Below the pieces are notes generated by a model. The model searched no databases, was not told where the DNA came from, and saw only the letters and a list, made by a program, of their open reading frames with translations. From assembly GCA_964469565.1 (NCBI GenBank), contig CAYXZD010000017.1:32114-96113 (forward strand): DNA of 64,000 bases. Direction: 5' to 3'. This stretch comes from GCA-2720975 sp964469565 (lineage in GTDB: Bacteria > Planctomycetota > UBA1135 > GCA-002686595). Below, piece by piece: positions 36,154-44,450 of the stretch. Numbering within the stretch: position 1 is the stretch's first letter; the number at the start of each line of letters is the position of its first letter. Both the position numbers and the translations under genes were made by a program.

Positions 36154-36460
36154 TAGAGGCATGGGTCGACAATCTCAAGAAAAGTCCAAATGCCTGAGGG
36201 CCCTAGAATCATGTCGCGCGCCCAACCTAGACCTGCCGGCAGATGTGTGCGAGAAGGGGGTCATTCCCACGCTCCATCCTGCATCCGAACTCCATCACTG
36301 TCTCGAAGGCCCCCAGGAAAGAAACCCTCGCATTCACTTGCCGAGCATGGCAAGGAGTGTTTGGCGAAGGCTTTAAGCCCGCCGCTGCGTTCATGGAGCG
36401 TGAGTCACCTGCAAGTTGGAAGCAATCCAAATGTGGGCACTAAACAGTTTGAATCCTCCA
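36154..36460. other. Intergenic sequence with overlapping short frames on both strands
   Basis: No supportable gene. Open frames occur on both strands over the same 200 bases (plus 36243-36443, minus 36430-36227), a pattern more like a diverged repeat or IS flank than a gene. I could not recognise either product. Confidence 0.3.
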
Positions 36461-36771
36461 CGCAATTGCACGCCACTGAAGCCATGGCTCTAGCTGCCGG
36501 GTTCAACGAGCAGGTGAAAGCGCAACTGCCCAAGGCCGATGCTCGGCCCAATCTGAAGCGCCTTCGCTCGTGCCGTGCCGAAGCGCAGGACAAGGCCCTG
36601 CCGAAGAGTTACTTGAGCGATGCCGTGCATACTCTCAACCACTCAGCCTCTAACCGAACGGAAACGTCCAGGTTGTTGACAACAACCGCGCAGAGCGCCC
36701 GTTGAGGCCCTTTACAGAGGCACGAACAAACGATCCCGTCTTCCTGTCGCCCGCTGATTAGAAGACGGCGA
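36461..36771 (+). pseudogene. IS66-family transposase, 3'-terminal remnant with frameshift
   Basis: Only the C-terminal end of an IS66 transposase survives. One frame reads FNEQVKAQLPKADARPNLKR, then KALPKSYLSDAVHTLNHSAS, equivalent to the LPKSPLGKAI.Y.LNQW region of IS66 enzymes. The DDE glutamate block VDNNRAERPLRPF is in a different frame, reading from about 36673 to a stop near 36771, so there is at least one frameshift. The N-terminal and catalytic parts are missing. It marks the left border of the accessory island. Confidence 0.7.
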
Positions 36772-37114
36772 GGATCCGTGATGAGCTTGATTCTAACCGC
36801 GGAGACTGACGCTAGGCACGTCGAAATATACATGCATGATGCCCTGCATCGCACCGCAACCAAATCCAACGCAACTACGCTATTGCTAACTGGCCAGCAG
36901 TGGCGACAAAGTTCCCATCGTTCTGGGGTGGCACTTGCAGAACAGGATGGGCATCACCGGGCTGTTGCAGCCCAACGGCATTTTTCGAACGATTGCGGTC
37001 CAGCATTCACTCATATAAGATCCGAACCGTGAGAGATCCAGCTCTGGTCGGCTAGGTGCATTACCGCCCATTCACGGTCGCTCTCTAGACGGTGTTTGCC
37101 TTAGCGGCAGCTGA
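36772..37114. other. Non-coding region upstream of the first island glycosyltransferase
   Basis: About 340 bases with no gene I can support. It follows the IS66 remnant and must contain the promoter of the two plus-strand glycosyltransferase genes. No inverted repeat or recognisable operator was seen. Confidence 0.35.
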
Positions 37115-38113
37115 TTGACGCCAAACAGAACTGACCAAGTGCTACGACGAGATAAACATGGGGAGACGATTCCCGACGCGCAAACCAACGTGCCTGGGTC
37201 GCCACGCGCAACGGTGGCCATTTGTACGCGCAATCGACAAGAAAGCTTGTTGAGATGTCTCGCTAGCTTGCGCAAACAACAAGCAGATTTCATTTGGGAA
37301 ATCCTCATTGTAGACAACGGCTCGACTGATGGCACTCACGAGGTCATCGCACATGCCCAATCCGTAAGCGATGTGGTGATTCGCACTGTCGTGGAGCAAA
37401 AGACCGGACTCACGCACGCGCGTAATCGAGCGTTGTCCGATGCACGCGGAGATGTAGTCGTCATGAGTGATGACGACATGACCTTCGATGAGGGGTGGCT
37501 GTGCTCCCACGTGAGTTCCTTCACGGATCACTCCACCGGGGTTACTGGCGGACGGACCCTACCAGAGTTTCCAGATGCCACCCCAGACTGGCTGCGTTCT
37601 GTAATGCAGAGTGCCGTCGGGGGTCCATGCGGGTACTATGATTTGGGACCGGCGCAAGTTGAACTGGTGTCTGGCGACCCACGGTTGCCGATGGGGGGCA
37701 ACATGGCGATGCGAAGGTCTTGTGCTCTTGAACTTGGTGGCTTTTCTACCGCCCTTGGAATCGGAAACTCCCCTCTTTTGGGGGAGGATACAGACATGGC
37801 CATGCGAATTCGTTCGGCTGGGCGACGGATTCTCTACCTGCCCGGCGCAACTACACATCACCACTTAGAGCCTGATAAACTCTCTATGTCGGCCATCGCT
37901 ATGTACTTTCGGGCCCTCGGCAGGACGGACGCGTTCATGCGGAAATCCTCCGGGAAGTGGAGCATGCAGTGGTACATCCGCAATTGTGTGAAGTACTTTG
38001 TGGCCTTGGCCCAGGTGAAAGTGAAAAAGAATCCTGCCAAGCGACTGCAGCACCGAATTAGGACATTCAAATGCCAGGGACGCCTAGGTATCAAGTCAGG
38101 TAAACATCAATGA
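37115..38113 (+). CDS. Glycosyltransferase family 2 protein
   Basis: A GT-A fold glycosyltransferase of about 332 residues. The family pattern is ATVAICTRNRQESLLRCLAS, then WEILIVDNGSTDGT, and ARNRALSDARGDVVVMSDDDMTF, in which the DDD sequence is the metal/nucleotide-sugar site. A later GEDTDMAMRIRSAG is the usual acceptor/catalytic ED motif. No membrane helices are clear. No ATG precedes the domain: TTG 37115 is the longest option, and GTG 37190 would start just before it. The second glycosyltransferase overlaps its stop by 4 bp. Probable role: assembly of a surface glycan. Confidence 0.88.
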   Translation: MTPNRTDQVLRRDKHGETIPDAQTNVPGSPRATVAICTRNRQESLLRCLASLRKQQADFIWEILIVDNGSTDGTHEVIAHAQSVSDVVIRTVVEQKTGLTHARNRALSDARGDVVVMSDDDMTFDEGWLCSHVSSFTDHSTGVTGGRTLPEFPDATPDWLRSVMQSAVGGPCGYYDLGPAQVELVSGDPRLPMGGNMAMRRSCALELGGFSTALGIGNSPLLGEDTDMAMRIRSAGRRILYLPGATTHHHLEPDKLSMSAIAMYFRALGRTDAFMRKSSGKWSMQWYIRNCVKYFVALAQVKVKKNPAKRLQHRIRTFKCQGRLGIKSGKHQ

Positions 38114-39108
38114 GTGAGTCAGTCTCCATTGCGATTTGCACTAAGGACAGACCAGAAGATCTTGAACGGACTCTCCACGTTCTGATAACAACGCACCCAG
38201 CTAGTCCGTTTCTCAATGAGATTCTCATTGTGGACAACTCGGCAACCGGCACGGCCAAGAGTGTCGTTACCGCCGCGCGCAGGGGATGCACGCACCGCAT
38301 CTCATATTACCACGCGGCCACTCCGGGGGTGTCTGCCGCTCGCACCAGGGCTCTACGGGAAGCTCAAGGCGATATTCTGATTTTTGTCGACGACGATATG
38401 GATGTATCCAGTGACTTTGTTGAAAGCCACACCCTAGCCCTTCGAGAGTATGACGTCGCCGTGTCTTTGGGCCGCATTATTCCTGACCTGGGAGCAATCG
38501 AACAGGATTGGCTCATAGCAGCCCATAGCGAAATGCTAGGAGGACCATCTGGGCGGCTAGACCTTGGGGCGACGGCAAGGCTCCTTCCTAATGGCCCTGC
38601 CGGATTCGGCGGAAACACAGCCATCCGAGTTGCTTGCGTACCACCGGGGCTCGTTTTCCCTGACGCTCTAGGCTGGAGTCGGAATGGAGACCGGTTGGGA
38701 AGCGAAGACACATACTTCTTCGGCAAACTGGCTCGCAAACACGGAAGCGTCTACACGCCCCAGGCTTCCGTCTTGCATCGTGTACCCGCCAGCCGATTAG
38801 GACCGGAGTATTTCCGTCTCTACAACATTGGTCATGGCAGGGCCAGCATCCGCCTCACTCTTCTCAAGACCCAGCGCTCCCGCGCCTGGCTTGTCCTTGT
38901 CATCATCACGCAGTCAATGAAGTGGTTTCGATACCTTTGGCCCGTGAAGTTTGTGTCTGCCACTAAGAGATGGGTCCGAATTAGCAAGCGCCAGTATGCA
39001 CTTGGGAAAATCTTGGAGTCCTTTAGGTTGCTCCTGCACCCGAGACTGTCCGCGGAGATTCTTCAACAGTCTGGTGAAGCTGACGGCCCTCCATCCTTGA
39101 ACCGATAG
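38110..39108 (+). CDS. Glycosyltransferase family 2 protein
   Basis: A 332-residue GT2 enzyme, similar in length and plan to its upstream neighbour. Motifs: MSESVSIAICTKDRPEDLER, NEILIVDNSATGT, GVSAARTRALREAQGD, the metal site ILIFVDDDMDV, GFGGNTAIRV and GSEDTYFFGKLARKHG. It starts by ATGA overlap with the preceding gene, so both are translated from one mRNA. The hydrophobic stretch AWLVLVIITQSMKWFRYLW near residue 265 may associate with the membrane. Acceptor and donor are unknown. Confidence 0.9.
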   Translation: MSESVSIAICTKDRPEDLERTLHVLITTHPASPFLNEILIVDNSATGTAKSVVTAARRGCTHRISYYHAATPGVSAARTRALREAQGDILIFVDDDMDVSSDFVESHTLALREYDVAVSLGRIIPDLGAIEQDWLIAAHSEMLGGPSGRLDLGATARLLPNGPAGFGGNTAIRVACVPPGLVFPDALGWSRNGDRLGSEDTYFFGKLARKHGSVYTPQASVLHRVPASRLGPEYFRLYNIGHGRASIRLTLLKTQRSRAWLVLVIITQSMKWFRYLWPVKFVSATKRWVRISKRQYALGKILESFRLLLHPRLSAEILQQSGEADGPPSLNR

Positions 39109-39442
39109 CACCGGAACTGGGGGTCACCAGAAGAGAACGCGCAACCGTGGCAACCGTCACGTGAATCCCCCCTCTAGGGTTTTCAATTGGGGGGTGAACT
39201 CAGCGGCCCTGGGGTGCCCCCTCAAACGAGACCAGGGCTAATGAAAGTTGGGGGGGAAATGAGGAGTAGGAACACCTCAAGATGCGCGAAAGCCCCCCCC
39301 GGGCTGCCCGCCCAGGGGTGGTCCGGTCTGCGGAGCCTGTGCCGCTTTCATTCGGGTTATCTCTGCCTCCCGTGGTGTAGGTCTTGGTTGGTGATGTCGT
39401 TACGGTTCCTATCGAAATAGTTCCGGGGCTGGCGCCAAGGAG
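39109..39442 (+). mobile_element. Solitary IS3-type end remnant (no transposase)
   Basis: No gene. At 39215-39260 the sequence CTGGGGTGCCCCCTCAAACG and the following 26 bases match, with about nine differences over 46 bases, the reverse complement of 45676-45721, which lies just upstream of the decayed IS3 transposase. It looks like the left end of a related element, in the opposite orientation, from which the transposase has been lost. G-runs and C-runs are frequent here. Confidence 0.5.
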
Positions 39443-40345
39443 CTATTCTGCGCGAGCTTTCAAGCGACGGTGTTGACGGCGCCAACTGCGCTTGCGACAG
39501 AGGTTTAGAACACGCCTAGTAAGCGAATGCCGATTCCATCCGAACAGTTTCACGAGGTCTTCGGGTGTGCGCTTATAACCAAGGCCGAGCTCATGTTCCG
39601 CCACCTCGCTTTGTTGATCACGCGATTCGGAACCTCGGATAAACATCGAAAACTCCCTCCTCTGCCAGGAGTCATACTCATCAGCGGTCAGCTCGCCATT
39701 GCCAGCAACCGACATCGCAGGGCCCCATAGAAAAAAAGGGCGATGCAGATAGGCTGCGTAAAATGAAACGGTCGCAATGCGGTTCGATGTCACGTGGGCG
39801 TGGTCCGCAATCTGCTGCACCTGTCGGACAAGGAAATCCGGGTTCGCATCACGATGACCATTTGTCGTCACATGCCACCCGCGGTCCTCAAACAAGGTAC
39901 GAACGGCCTCCTCGGCATGCTCCTTCCAGTACAGGCAAACCGTAATGGGGCCGAATCCTTCGTTCTGCAGCTCAGAGATTGAGTCTGCGAGCGAGTCGAA
40001 ACTCCCCAGCACCGATTGTTGTTCCCAACCGTGAAACGGGTAAACGAGCAAACTGCGCTTGCCCATCGATGGAGGACTTGCTCGTGCTCGGTCCAAGTCG
40101 CTTTGGTAGAGGAAGGGTGCACCAATAGCCTCCACGTCCATGAAGCCACGGTCCCGGCAGAACTTTAGGTTCTCTGATGACCAAACGAGTTTTGGCCAGG
40201 AGTACAGTTCATGAGCCCCAGGCCAGAAACCGTCCCCCCGTTGCCAGCCGTGCTGGATCCCAAAGGGAATGGGACGGGTGTCCTGCAGACCACAGTAATG
40301 GGCAAGGATTCGTGAGTGCCCGTAGTGGTGATTATCTCCGATCAT
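39443..40345 (-). CDS. Putative surface-polysaccharide biosynthesis protein
   Basis: A 300-residue protein that starts MIGDNHHYGHSRILAHYCG with a very good ribosome site (AGGAG, six bases before ATG 40345). It has FGIQHGWQRGDGF, LVYPFHGWEQQS, and a C-terminal TSNRIATVSFYAAYLHRPFFLWGP. The last resembles the donor-binding end of capsule/surface-carbohydrate GT-B proteins, in which SNS.ST..FYA.YLGKP is usual. It is short for a full GT-B enzyme. It lies 38 bp after neuB and is the last gene of the nonulosonate operon, so it could transfer or process the sugar. Specific function unknown. Confidence 0.6.
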   Translation of the reverse strand: MIGDNHHYGHSRILAHYCGLQDTRPIPFGIQHGWQRGDGFWPGAHELYSWPKLVWSSENLKFCRDRGFMDVEAIGAPFLYQSDLDRARASPPSMGKRSLLVYPFHGWEQQSVLGSFDSLADSISELQNEGFGPITVCLYWKEHAEEAVRTLFEDRGWHVTTNGHRDANPDFLVRQVQQIADHAHVTSNRIATVSFYAAYLHRPFFLWGPAMSVAGNGELTADEYDSWQRREFSMFIRGSESRDQQSEVAEHELGLGYKRTPEDLVKLFGWNRHSLTRRVLNLCRKRSWRRQHRRLKARAE

Positions 40346-40383
40346 GCCGTTCTCCTACTATGGGTGTGGCCCCATCCCCCCTA

Positions 40384-41445
40384 TCAACCGAGGTGCTCGT
40401 CGGTCAGGAACTCATCTTCTTTCAGATCGACGGCAAGGGTACGCCCGAGTACCCTCGACAACTCGGAAGGGGCTAGACCAAATGCTGGGCGCTTCACCGC
40501 CAAGTCTTCGCGGTTAAAAATGTGACCAGCCTTGAGGTTTCGCACCGCCACGAGGGAGCGTCGGGCATTCTTGCGTGAGACCTCTTCGCCCGCGAGCACG
40601 CCAATCTCTTCAGATCCCGCCACCCGTTCCCACAAGCCAACACACTCGCGGAAGCGCCGCAAGTCTTCAGAATCCATGGCATGGTAGTGATCGTTCCCCG
40701 GGAGGGTCTTATCGTGGGTAAAGTGTTTTTCGATAATGACCGCACCTCTAACCCAGGCTTGCATGAGTACGGACATGCTAGAGTCGGGCCGAGTGTGATC
40801 TGAGTACCCAATCACATGTTCTGGAAACGCGGCCTTTAGCGTTTCAATACGCCTAAGGTTGGCGTCTTCGTATGGCGTTGGGTATTCGAGAACGCAATGA
40901 AGTAAGGCTAGTTGATCGGCGTCCACAAATCGACCGATAAACTCGGATGCGGCCCGGATCTCATCTAGAAGTGAAGCGCCGGTGCTGAGAATGATCGGCT
41001 TTCCTTTTTGCGCCACAGCCTCAATTAGCTCGAAGTTGGTGATGTCCGCAGAGGCAATCTTGAAGAAGGGCATCATCTCGGCAAGGTCCTCGACTGCATC
41101 TAGGTCGAAGGGGGTGGAAGCGAAGGAGACACCGTTGGCCATGGCTCGATCTGCCAATTGACAGTAGTCGTCCACCCCGAATGAGTCGTACTTGGAGAAC
41201 AATTCGAACTGAGACGTGGTGGGTTCGCTCTCGAGGTCCCAGTACGAGGGCGAGTTGGTGGATGCGAGACGCCCGGCCTTGTACGTCTGGAATTTGACGC
41301 AGTCGGCCCCCCCTGCGGCTGCTTCATCAATCAAGCGGAAAGCAAGATCTAGATCGCCACCGTGGTTGACGCCAATCTCAGCAATCACATAGGGTCCACC
41401 AAAGCTCGGGGATTCGGTGGGAAGCGCATTTGATTGGAACTTCAT
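40384..41445 (-). CDS. N-acetylneuraminate/legionaminate/pseudaminate synthase family (NeuB-like)
   Basis: Condenses phosphoenolpyruvate with an N-acetylated hexose to give a nine-carbon ulosonic acid. The TIM barrel has PYVIAEIGVNHGGDLDLAF, GADCVKFQTYKA, FFKIASADITNFELIEAVA, GKPIILSTGAS, LLHCVLEYPTPYEDANLRRI, GYSDHTRP and VIIEKHFTHDKTLPGNDH. These carry the substrate-binding lysines and the metal-binding histidines. A C-terminal SAF (antifreeze-like) domain follows (RKNARRSLVAVRNLKAG). Length (353) is normal. Its start overlaps the NeuA-PseG stop by 4 bp. Which sugar is made (Neu, Leg or Pse) cannot be told; no epimerase, aminotransferase or acetyltransferase gene is in the window. Confidence 0.93.
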   Translation of the reverse strand: MKFQSNALPTESPSFGGPYVIAEIGVNHGGDLDLAFRLIDEAAAGGADCVKFQTYKAGRLASTNSPSYWDLESEPTTSQFELFSKYDSFGVDDYCQLADRAMANGVSFASTPFDLDAVEDLAEMMPFFKIASADITNFELIEAVAQKGKPIILSTGASLLDEIRAASEFIGRFVDADQLALLHCVLEYPTPYEDANLRRIETLKAAFPEHVIGYSDHTRPDSSMSVLMQAWVRGAVIIEKHFTHDKTLPGNDHYHAMDSEDLRRFRECVGLWERVAGSEEIGVLAGEEVSRKNARRSLVAVRNLKAGHIFNREDLAVKRPAFGLAPSELSRVLGRTLAVDLKEDEFLTDEHLG

Positions 41446-43109
41446 GACAAGTGTGTTGCTGGGATACGCTCACCGAGGATTAGACGGATAACGCGGTCGC
41501 GCCCCAGAGAGAAATCGTGGGTCTCCATTCGCTGACGAAGTGACTCTCGTAAGAAGGACCCCTCGATCATTGAGCGGAAGGCCGCACGCAACTCACTGAT
41601 GGCGACATCATCCCCCAGACCCAAGAAAAGGAATCCGTTCTCAATGGAAGCAAAGGTGTGTCTCAGCTCGATCGCGTTCTGGGCCATGACCAGCGTGGGT
41701 ACATGCAGCGACGCCAGTTCGTACATCGTACGCCCAGCCGAGGATATGGCAATATCGGCAGACAACATAACCTCACTCATGAGCGGGACATCACGTAGGA
41801 GTTCCACCTCCATCCCCTCTGCCTGCATCTCGCCGAGTACCCCCTTCAGTTTGTTTGGTGTGCCATAGCCCGCACCGATTACAACGGTTATGGGAACCGA
41901 ACAGTGGCCGCGCAGTGCATCCATGGTCTTTAGAGTAAGGCCTGCCGGATCGGTGCCTCCGAAGGTAACTAACACACGCTGAACACCTCCACGTCTATCT
42001 CGCTGGGGCGTACGCCGAAATTGCTCGCGTAGGCAGTAGACGTCCGGACCGTACCAGTGCCCTCGTTTGTGGTCAGACTTCTCAGCGGGATAGAGGGCGT
42101 TTATGACAGCGTGTGCGTGCTCGGGACCGGCGCCTCTGTCCTCGATGCAGACAACCCGGCGTCCGGCACTTTTTTCTGCCACGATCGCTTCCGGGTCCGT
42201 GTCAAGCTCGTCGTGTACGACGACATCGGGATTGAACGCGGCAACGGCTTCGGCCATGCCGCCGTAGGCCACCGCTTCCACAGATAGGTGGTGGCTGCGA
42301 AACAAGGTCAACGCCATGTCTTCGTCTTCGTGGCAGAAAATGCGAAACGGATGCCCGAGAAGACACTCGGCTAGCTGCTGCACACGCGTGCAATGCCCTA
42401 GCCCACTTGCCCTGTTGCCGATCGTAATGAACGCTATGCGCTTGCGGGTGAGAGCAGCATCGGCGCAGAGCCAGTCTTCCGTCGTGTCGATGTCTAGACC
42501 CTCTAAGGAATCCAATTCGACCAAAGCGGTGCGCGGCCCGATGCGGCCCCCCGCACTCACAAACTCCCGCCGGGTCCCAAGAATCCCCCCGGTCTCTCGC
42601 AGCTTACGCGGCAGTTCCTGACGGTTTAGCCGTTGTGCATAGTTAGGAACCGGCACTTCGCCCGACACATCCCACTCCAAATGGCTCGCATCAATCGCAG
42701 TCAAGACCGTGTCCACATCGCCAATGGAAAGGCGCTGCACGACTTCGGCCACGGTCGATGCGCGGAGCAATGGGCTTGTCGGTTGCACGGTGAGAACGAT
42801 GTCGAAGGTCTGACCCATCCGTTCCAGATGTTCAACGGCGTGGTGAACCACAGGGTCCAAAGTGACACAATCCAGCGCAAGCTCCACGGGTCGTATAACC
42901 ACTCCAACACCCAAGGATCGGGCTAGGCCTGCGATTTCCTCGCAGTCAGTAGATACGAGGACTTCATCCACTTCCGTGCAGCTTGATAGCATCTGCAGCA
43001 CCCAATAGAGCAGCGGCTTGCCAGCTATGATACCCAGGTTTTTCCGAGGAACCCCTTTCGACCCGGACCGGGCAGGAACGACTGCCAATACATGGGGAGC
43101 GTCCGTCAT
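41442..43109 (-). CDS. Fusion: CMP-nonulosonate cytidylyltransferase (NeuA/PseF-like) + PseG-like sugar hydrolase
   Basis: A two-domain protein of 555 residues. Residues 1-225 are a CMP-sugar synthetase: VVPARSGSKGVPRKNLGIIAGKPLLYW, then VLVSTDCEEIAGLA, VQPTSPLLR and ELDSLEGLDIDTTEDW. Residues 228-555 match the PseG family of UDP-sugar hydrolases: IAFITIGNRASGLGHCTRVQ with the G.GH motif, VVVHDELDTDPE, RVLVTFGGTDPAGLTLK and SSAGRTMYELASLHVPTLVM. PseG normally makes the NeuB-type substrate and NeuA/PseF activates the product, so the two steps flank the neighbouring synthase. Overlaps of 4 bp on both sides mark a tight operon. Catalysis by both domains is inferred. Confidence 0.9.
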   Translation of the reverse strand: MTDAPHVLAVVPARSGSKGVPRKNLGIIAGKPLLYWVLQMLSSCTEVDEVLVSTDCEEIAGLARSLGVGVVIRPVELALDCVTLDPVVHHAVEHLERMGQTFDIVLTVQPTSPLLRASTVAEVVQRLSIGDVDTVLTAIDASHLEWDVSGEVPVPNYAQRLNRQELPRKLRETGGILGTRREFVSAGGRIGPRTALVELDSLEGLDIDTTEDWLCADAALTRKRIAFITIGNRASGLGHCTRVQQLAECLLGHPFRIFCHEDEDMALTLFRSHHLSVEAVAYGGMAEAVAAFNPDVVVHDELDTDPEAIVAEKSAGRRVVCIEDRGAGPEHAHAVINALYPAEKSDHKRGHWYGPDVYCLREQFRRTPQRDRRGGVQRVLVTFGGTDPAGLTLKTMDALRGHCSVPITVVIGAGYGTPNKLKGVLGEMQAEGMEVELLRDVPLMSEVMLSADIAISSAGRTMYELASLHVPTLVMAQNAIELRHTFASIENGFLFLGLGDDVAISELRAAFRSMIEGSFLRESLRQRMETHDFSLGRDRVIRLILGERIPATHLS

Positions 43110-44143
43110 GCTGTGTGCTCCCTGAGGTTGCGCAGAAAAGGAATCATCACATCACTATAGGTGGCATCGAGATAATCCGGAACATGGGCGAGGGATGACT
43201 GATCGCCTAACGCCATCTTGGAGAGTTCGCGGTCTAGACTCGGGAGCATAGTCGCGTCGCCAGCCACGAGGGTGGAGCAGTTCAAAGCGTGTGACATAGA
43301 TCGCCCTCGGCCATCTTCGCTAATAAGAACGGAAGGTTGGCGGCGACTCAAAAAGTCTAGGTGCCCGTGCACTCGATAACCGATGTGGACGTCACAATCC
43401 CTATAAAACCCGATACGCGAGAGATCACTAGAGACATCCCGCGAGCGAGCACCAAGTAGACGCCCGAGGGTGGCCTGGGTTCGGTATGCACGGGCTTCTC
43501 CTGAACGCGTAAGGGCGTCTCGACCGATTCCGCGGTGGAAGCAGGAGTAAATCTGCGCAGTGGGAAAACGACGCCGTAACAGAGCAAGAACTCGCAGGCT
43601 CTCCATCCAGAGGTTCGGTGAAGCGGGGGGAGTATAGACAATGCGCTTCATTTTGGATGGCACTCTTAAGGGCATGCCAAGCGCATTTTCATCGAACCAA
43701 ACTGGGCAACCGGTCATGGTTACATTCTTGATTCCTGCTCGCCCCAGAATCGCCTTTGTTATTGGGTCACGACAGGACGAACTTGGGATAGACTTGTGGA
43801 TCTCAATCAGAAACTCCCTAGCTACTTCGGTGAATTCGAAGTCATCAGGAAACTTGGGCGTTCCGCACCAACCCAGACCGAAGGGTACCACAGGGACGGA
43901 GATACGATCCATGAATTCGAGGATCGGATAGATCCACGGGACAATGTTTGCGGTGTAGGCTGGTCCACCGCAGAGTACAAGTGCGCGAGACCGAGCCACT
44001 TCATCCAAATGAGGCTCGAAGGGCTGGAATCTGTTGATGACACAGACATTCTCGTCCCAATGCTTCCGGATTAGGCGCAACGCTCGTGAAACGATCAGAA
44101 AATCTCCGACGTTTTTCGTGGGTCCGACGAGGATGGTGATCAT
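43106..44143 (-). CDS. Polysaccharide pyruvyl transferase family protein
   Basis: A protein of about 345 residues of the polysaccharide pyruvyl transferase type. I start it at ATG 44143 (MITILVGPTKNVGDFLIVSR); the frame is open to 44365, but that extension does not resemble the family. Supporting motifs are ALVLCGGPAYTANIVPWIYP, VPFGLGWCG, SSSCRDPITKAILGRAGIKN and VTMTGCPVWF. Late in the chain are DCDVHIGYRVHGHLDFLSRR and QPSVLISEDGRGR. Such enzymes add pyruvate ketals or act in sialyl-type transfer. It is the first gene of the minus-strand operon and overlaps the NeuA-PseG gene by 4 bp. Confidence 0.8.
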   Translation of the reverse strand: MITILVGPTKNVGDFLIVSRALRLIRKHWDENVCVINRFQPFEPHLDEVARSRALVLCGGPAYTANIVPWIYPILEFMDRISVPVVPFGLGWCGTPKFPDDFEFTEVAREFLIEIHKSIPSSSCRDPITKAILGRAGIKNVTMTGCPVWFDENALGMPLRVPSKMKRIVYTPPASPNLWMESLRVLALLRRRFPTAQIYSCFHRGIGRDALTRSGEARAYRTQATLGRLLGARSRDVSSDLSRIGFYRDCDVHIGYRVHGHLDFLSRRQPSVLISEDGRGRSMSHALNCSTLVAGDATMLPSLDRELSKMALGDQSSLAHVPDYLDATYSDVMIPFLRNLREHTA

Positions 44144-44450
44144 TGATGGCAGGTCCCGTCCGCGCGCCAGCGGGTAAGCAATAGTAACAACTCCCTGCAT
44201 AGCTTGAGGTGTATTCCTGAGAACTATTACCGGTAGTTTCCAATCAGCCAACCAGGGACCACCACCTGGGGTTCGGCTGGAGTTCGCAACCCCTCCAGTA
44301 GGGTGGCCCTTCTCCTTGCGGATCTCGAGCCAGCTGCGCACCTCGGATACGAGATTGGGATGCACTCCCTAAACGAGTCCAGAGCTTATGAGAGTCCAAC
44401 CGCCCGGTGACGTGCCCCCATCCTTCCGTCCTGCCGGGGATTAGGTACTG
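44144..44450. other. Region upstream of the nonulosonate operon
   Basis: About 300 bases between the pyruvyl-transferase-like start and the IS3 remnant. It should hold the operon promoter. A minus-strand frame continues in phase with the operon's first gene to 44365, but I see no homology in it. No terminator or operator recognised. Confidence 0.35.

Noticed and set aside
36227..36443. Small genes on either strand before the IS66 remnant
   Set aside because: Overlapping frames on both strands, no ribosome site and no recognised family; described as intergenic instead.
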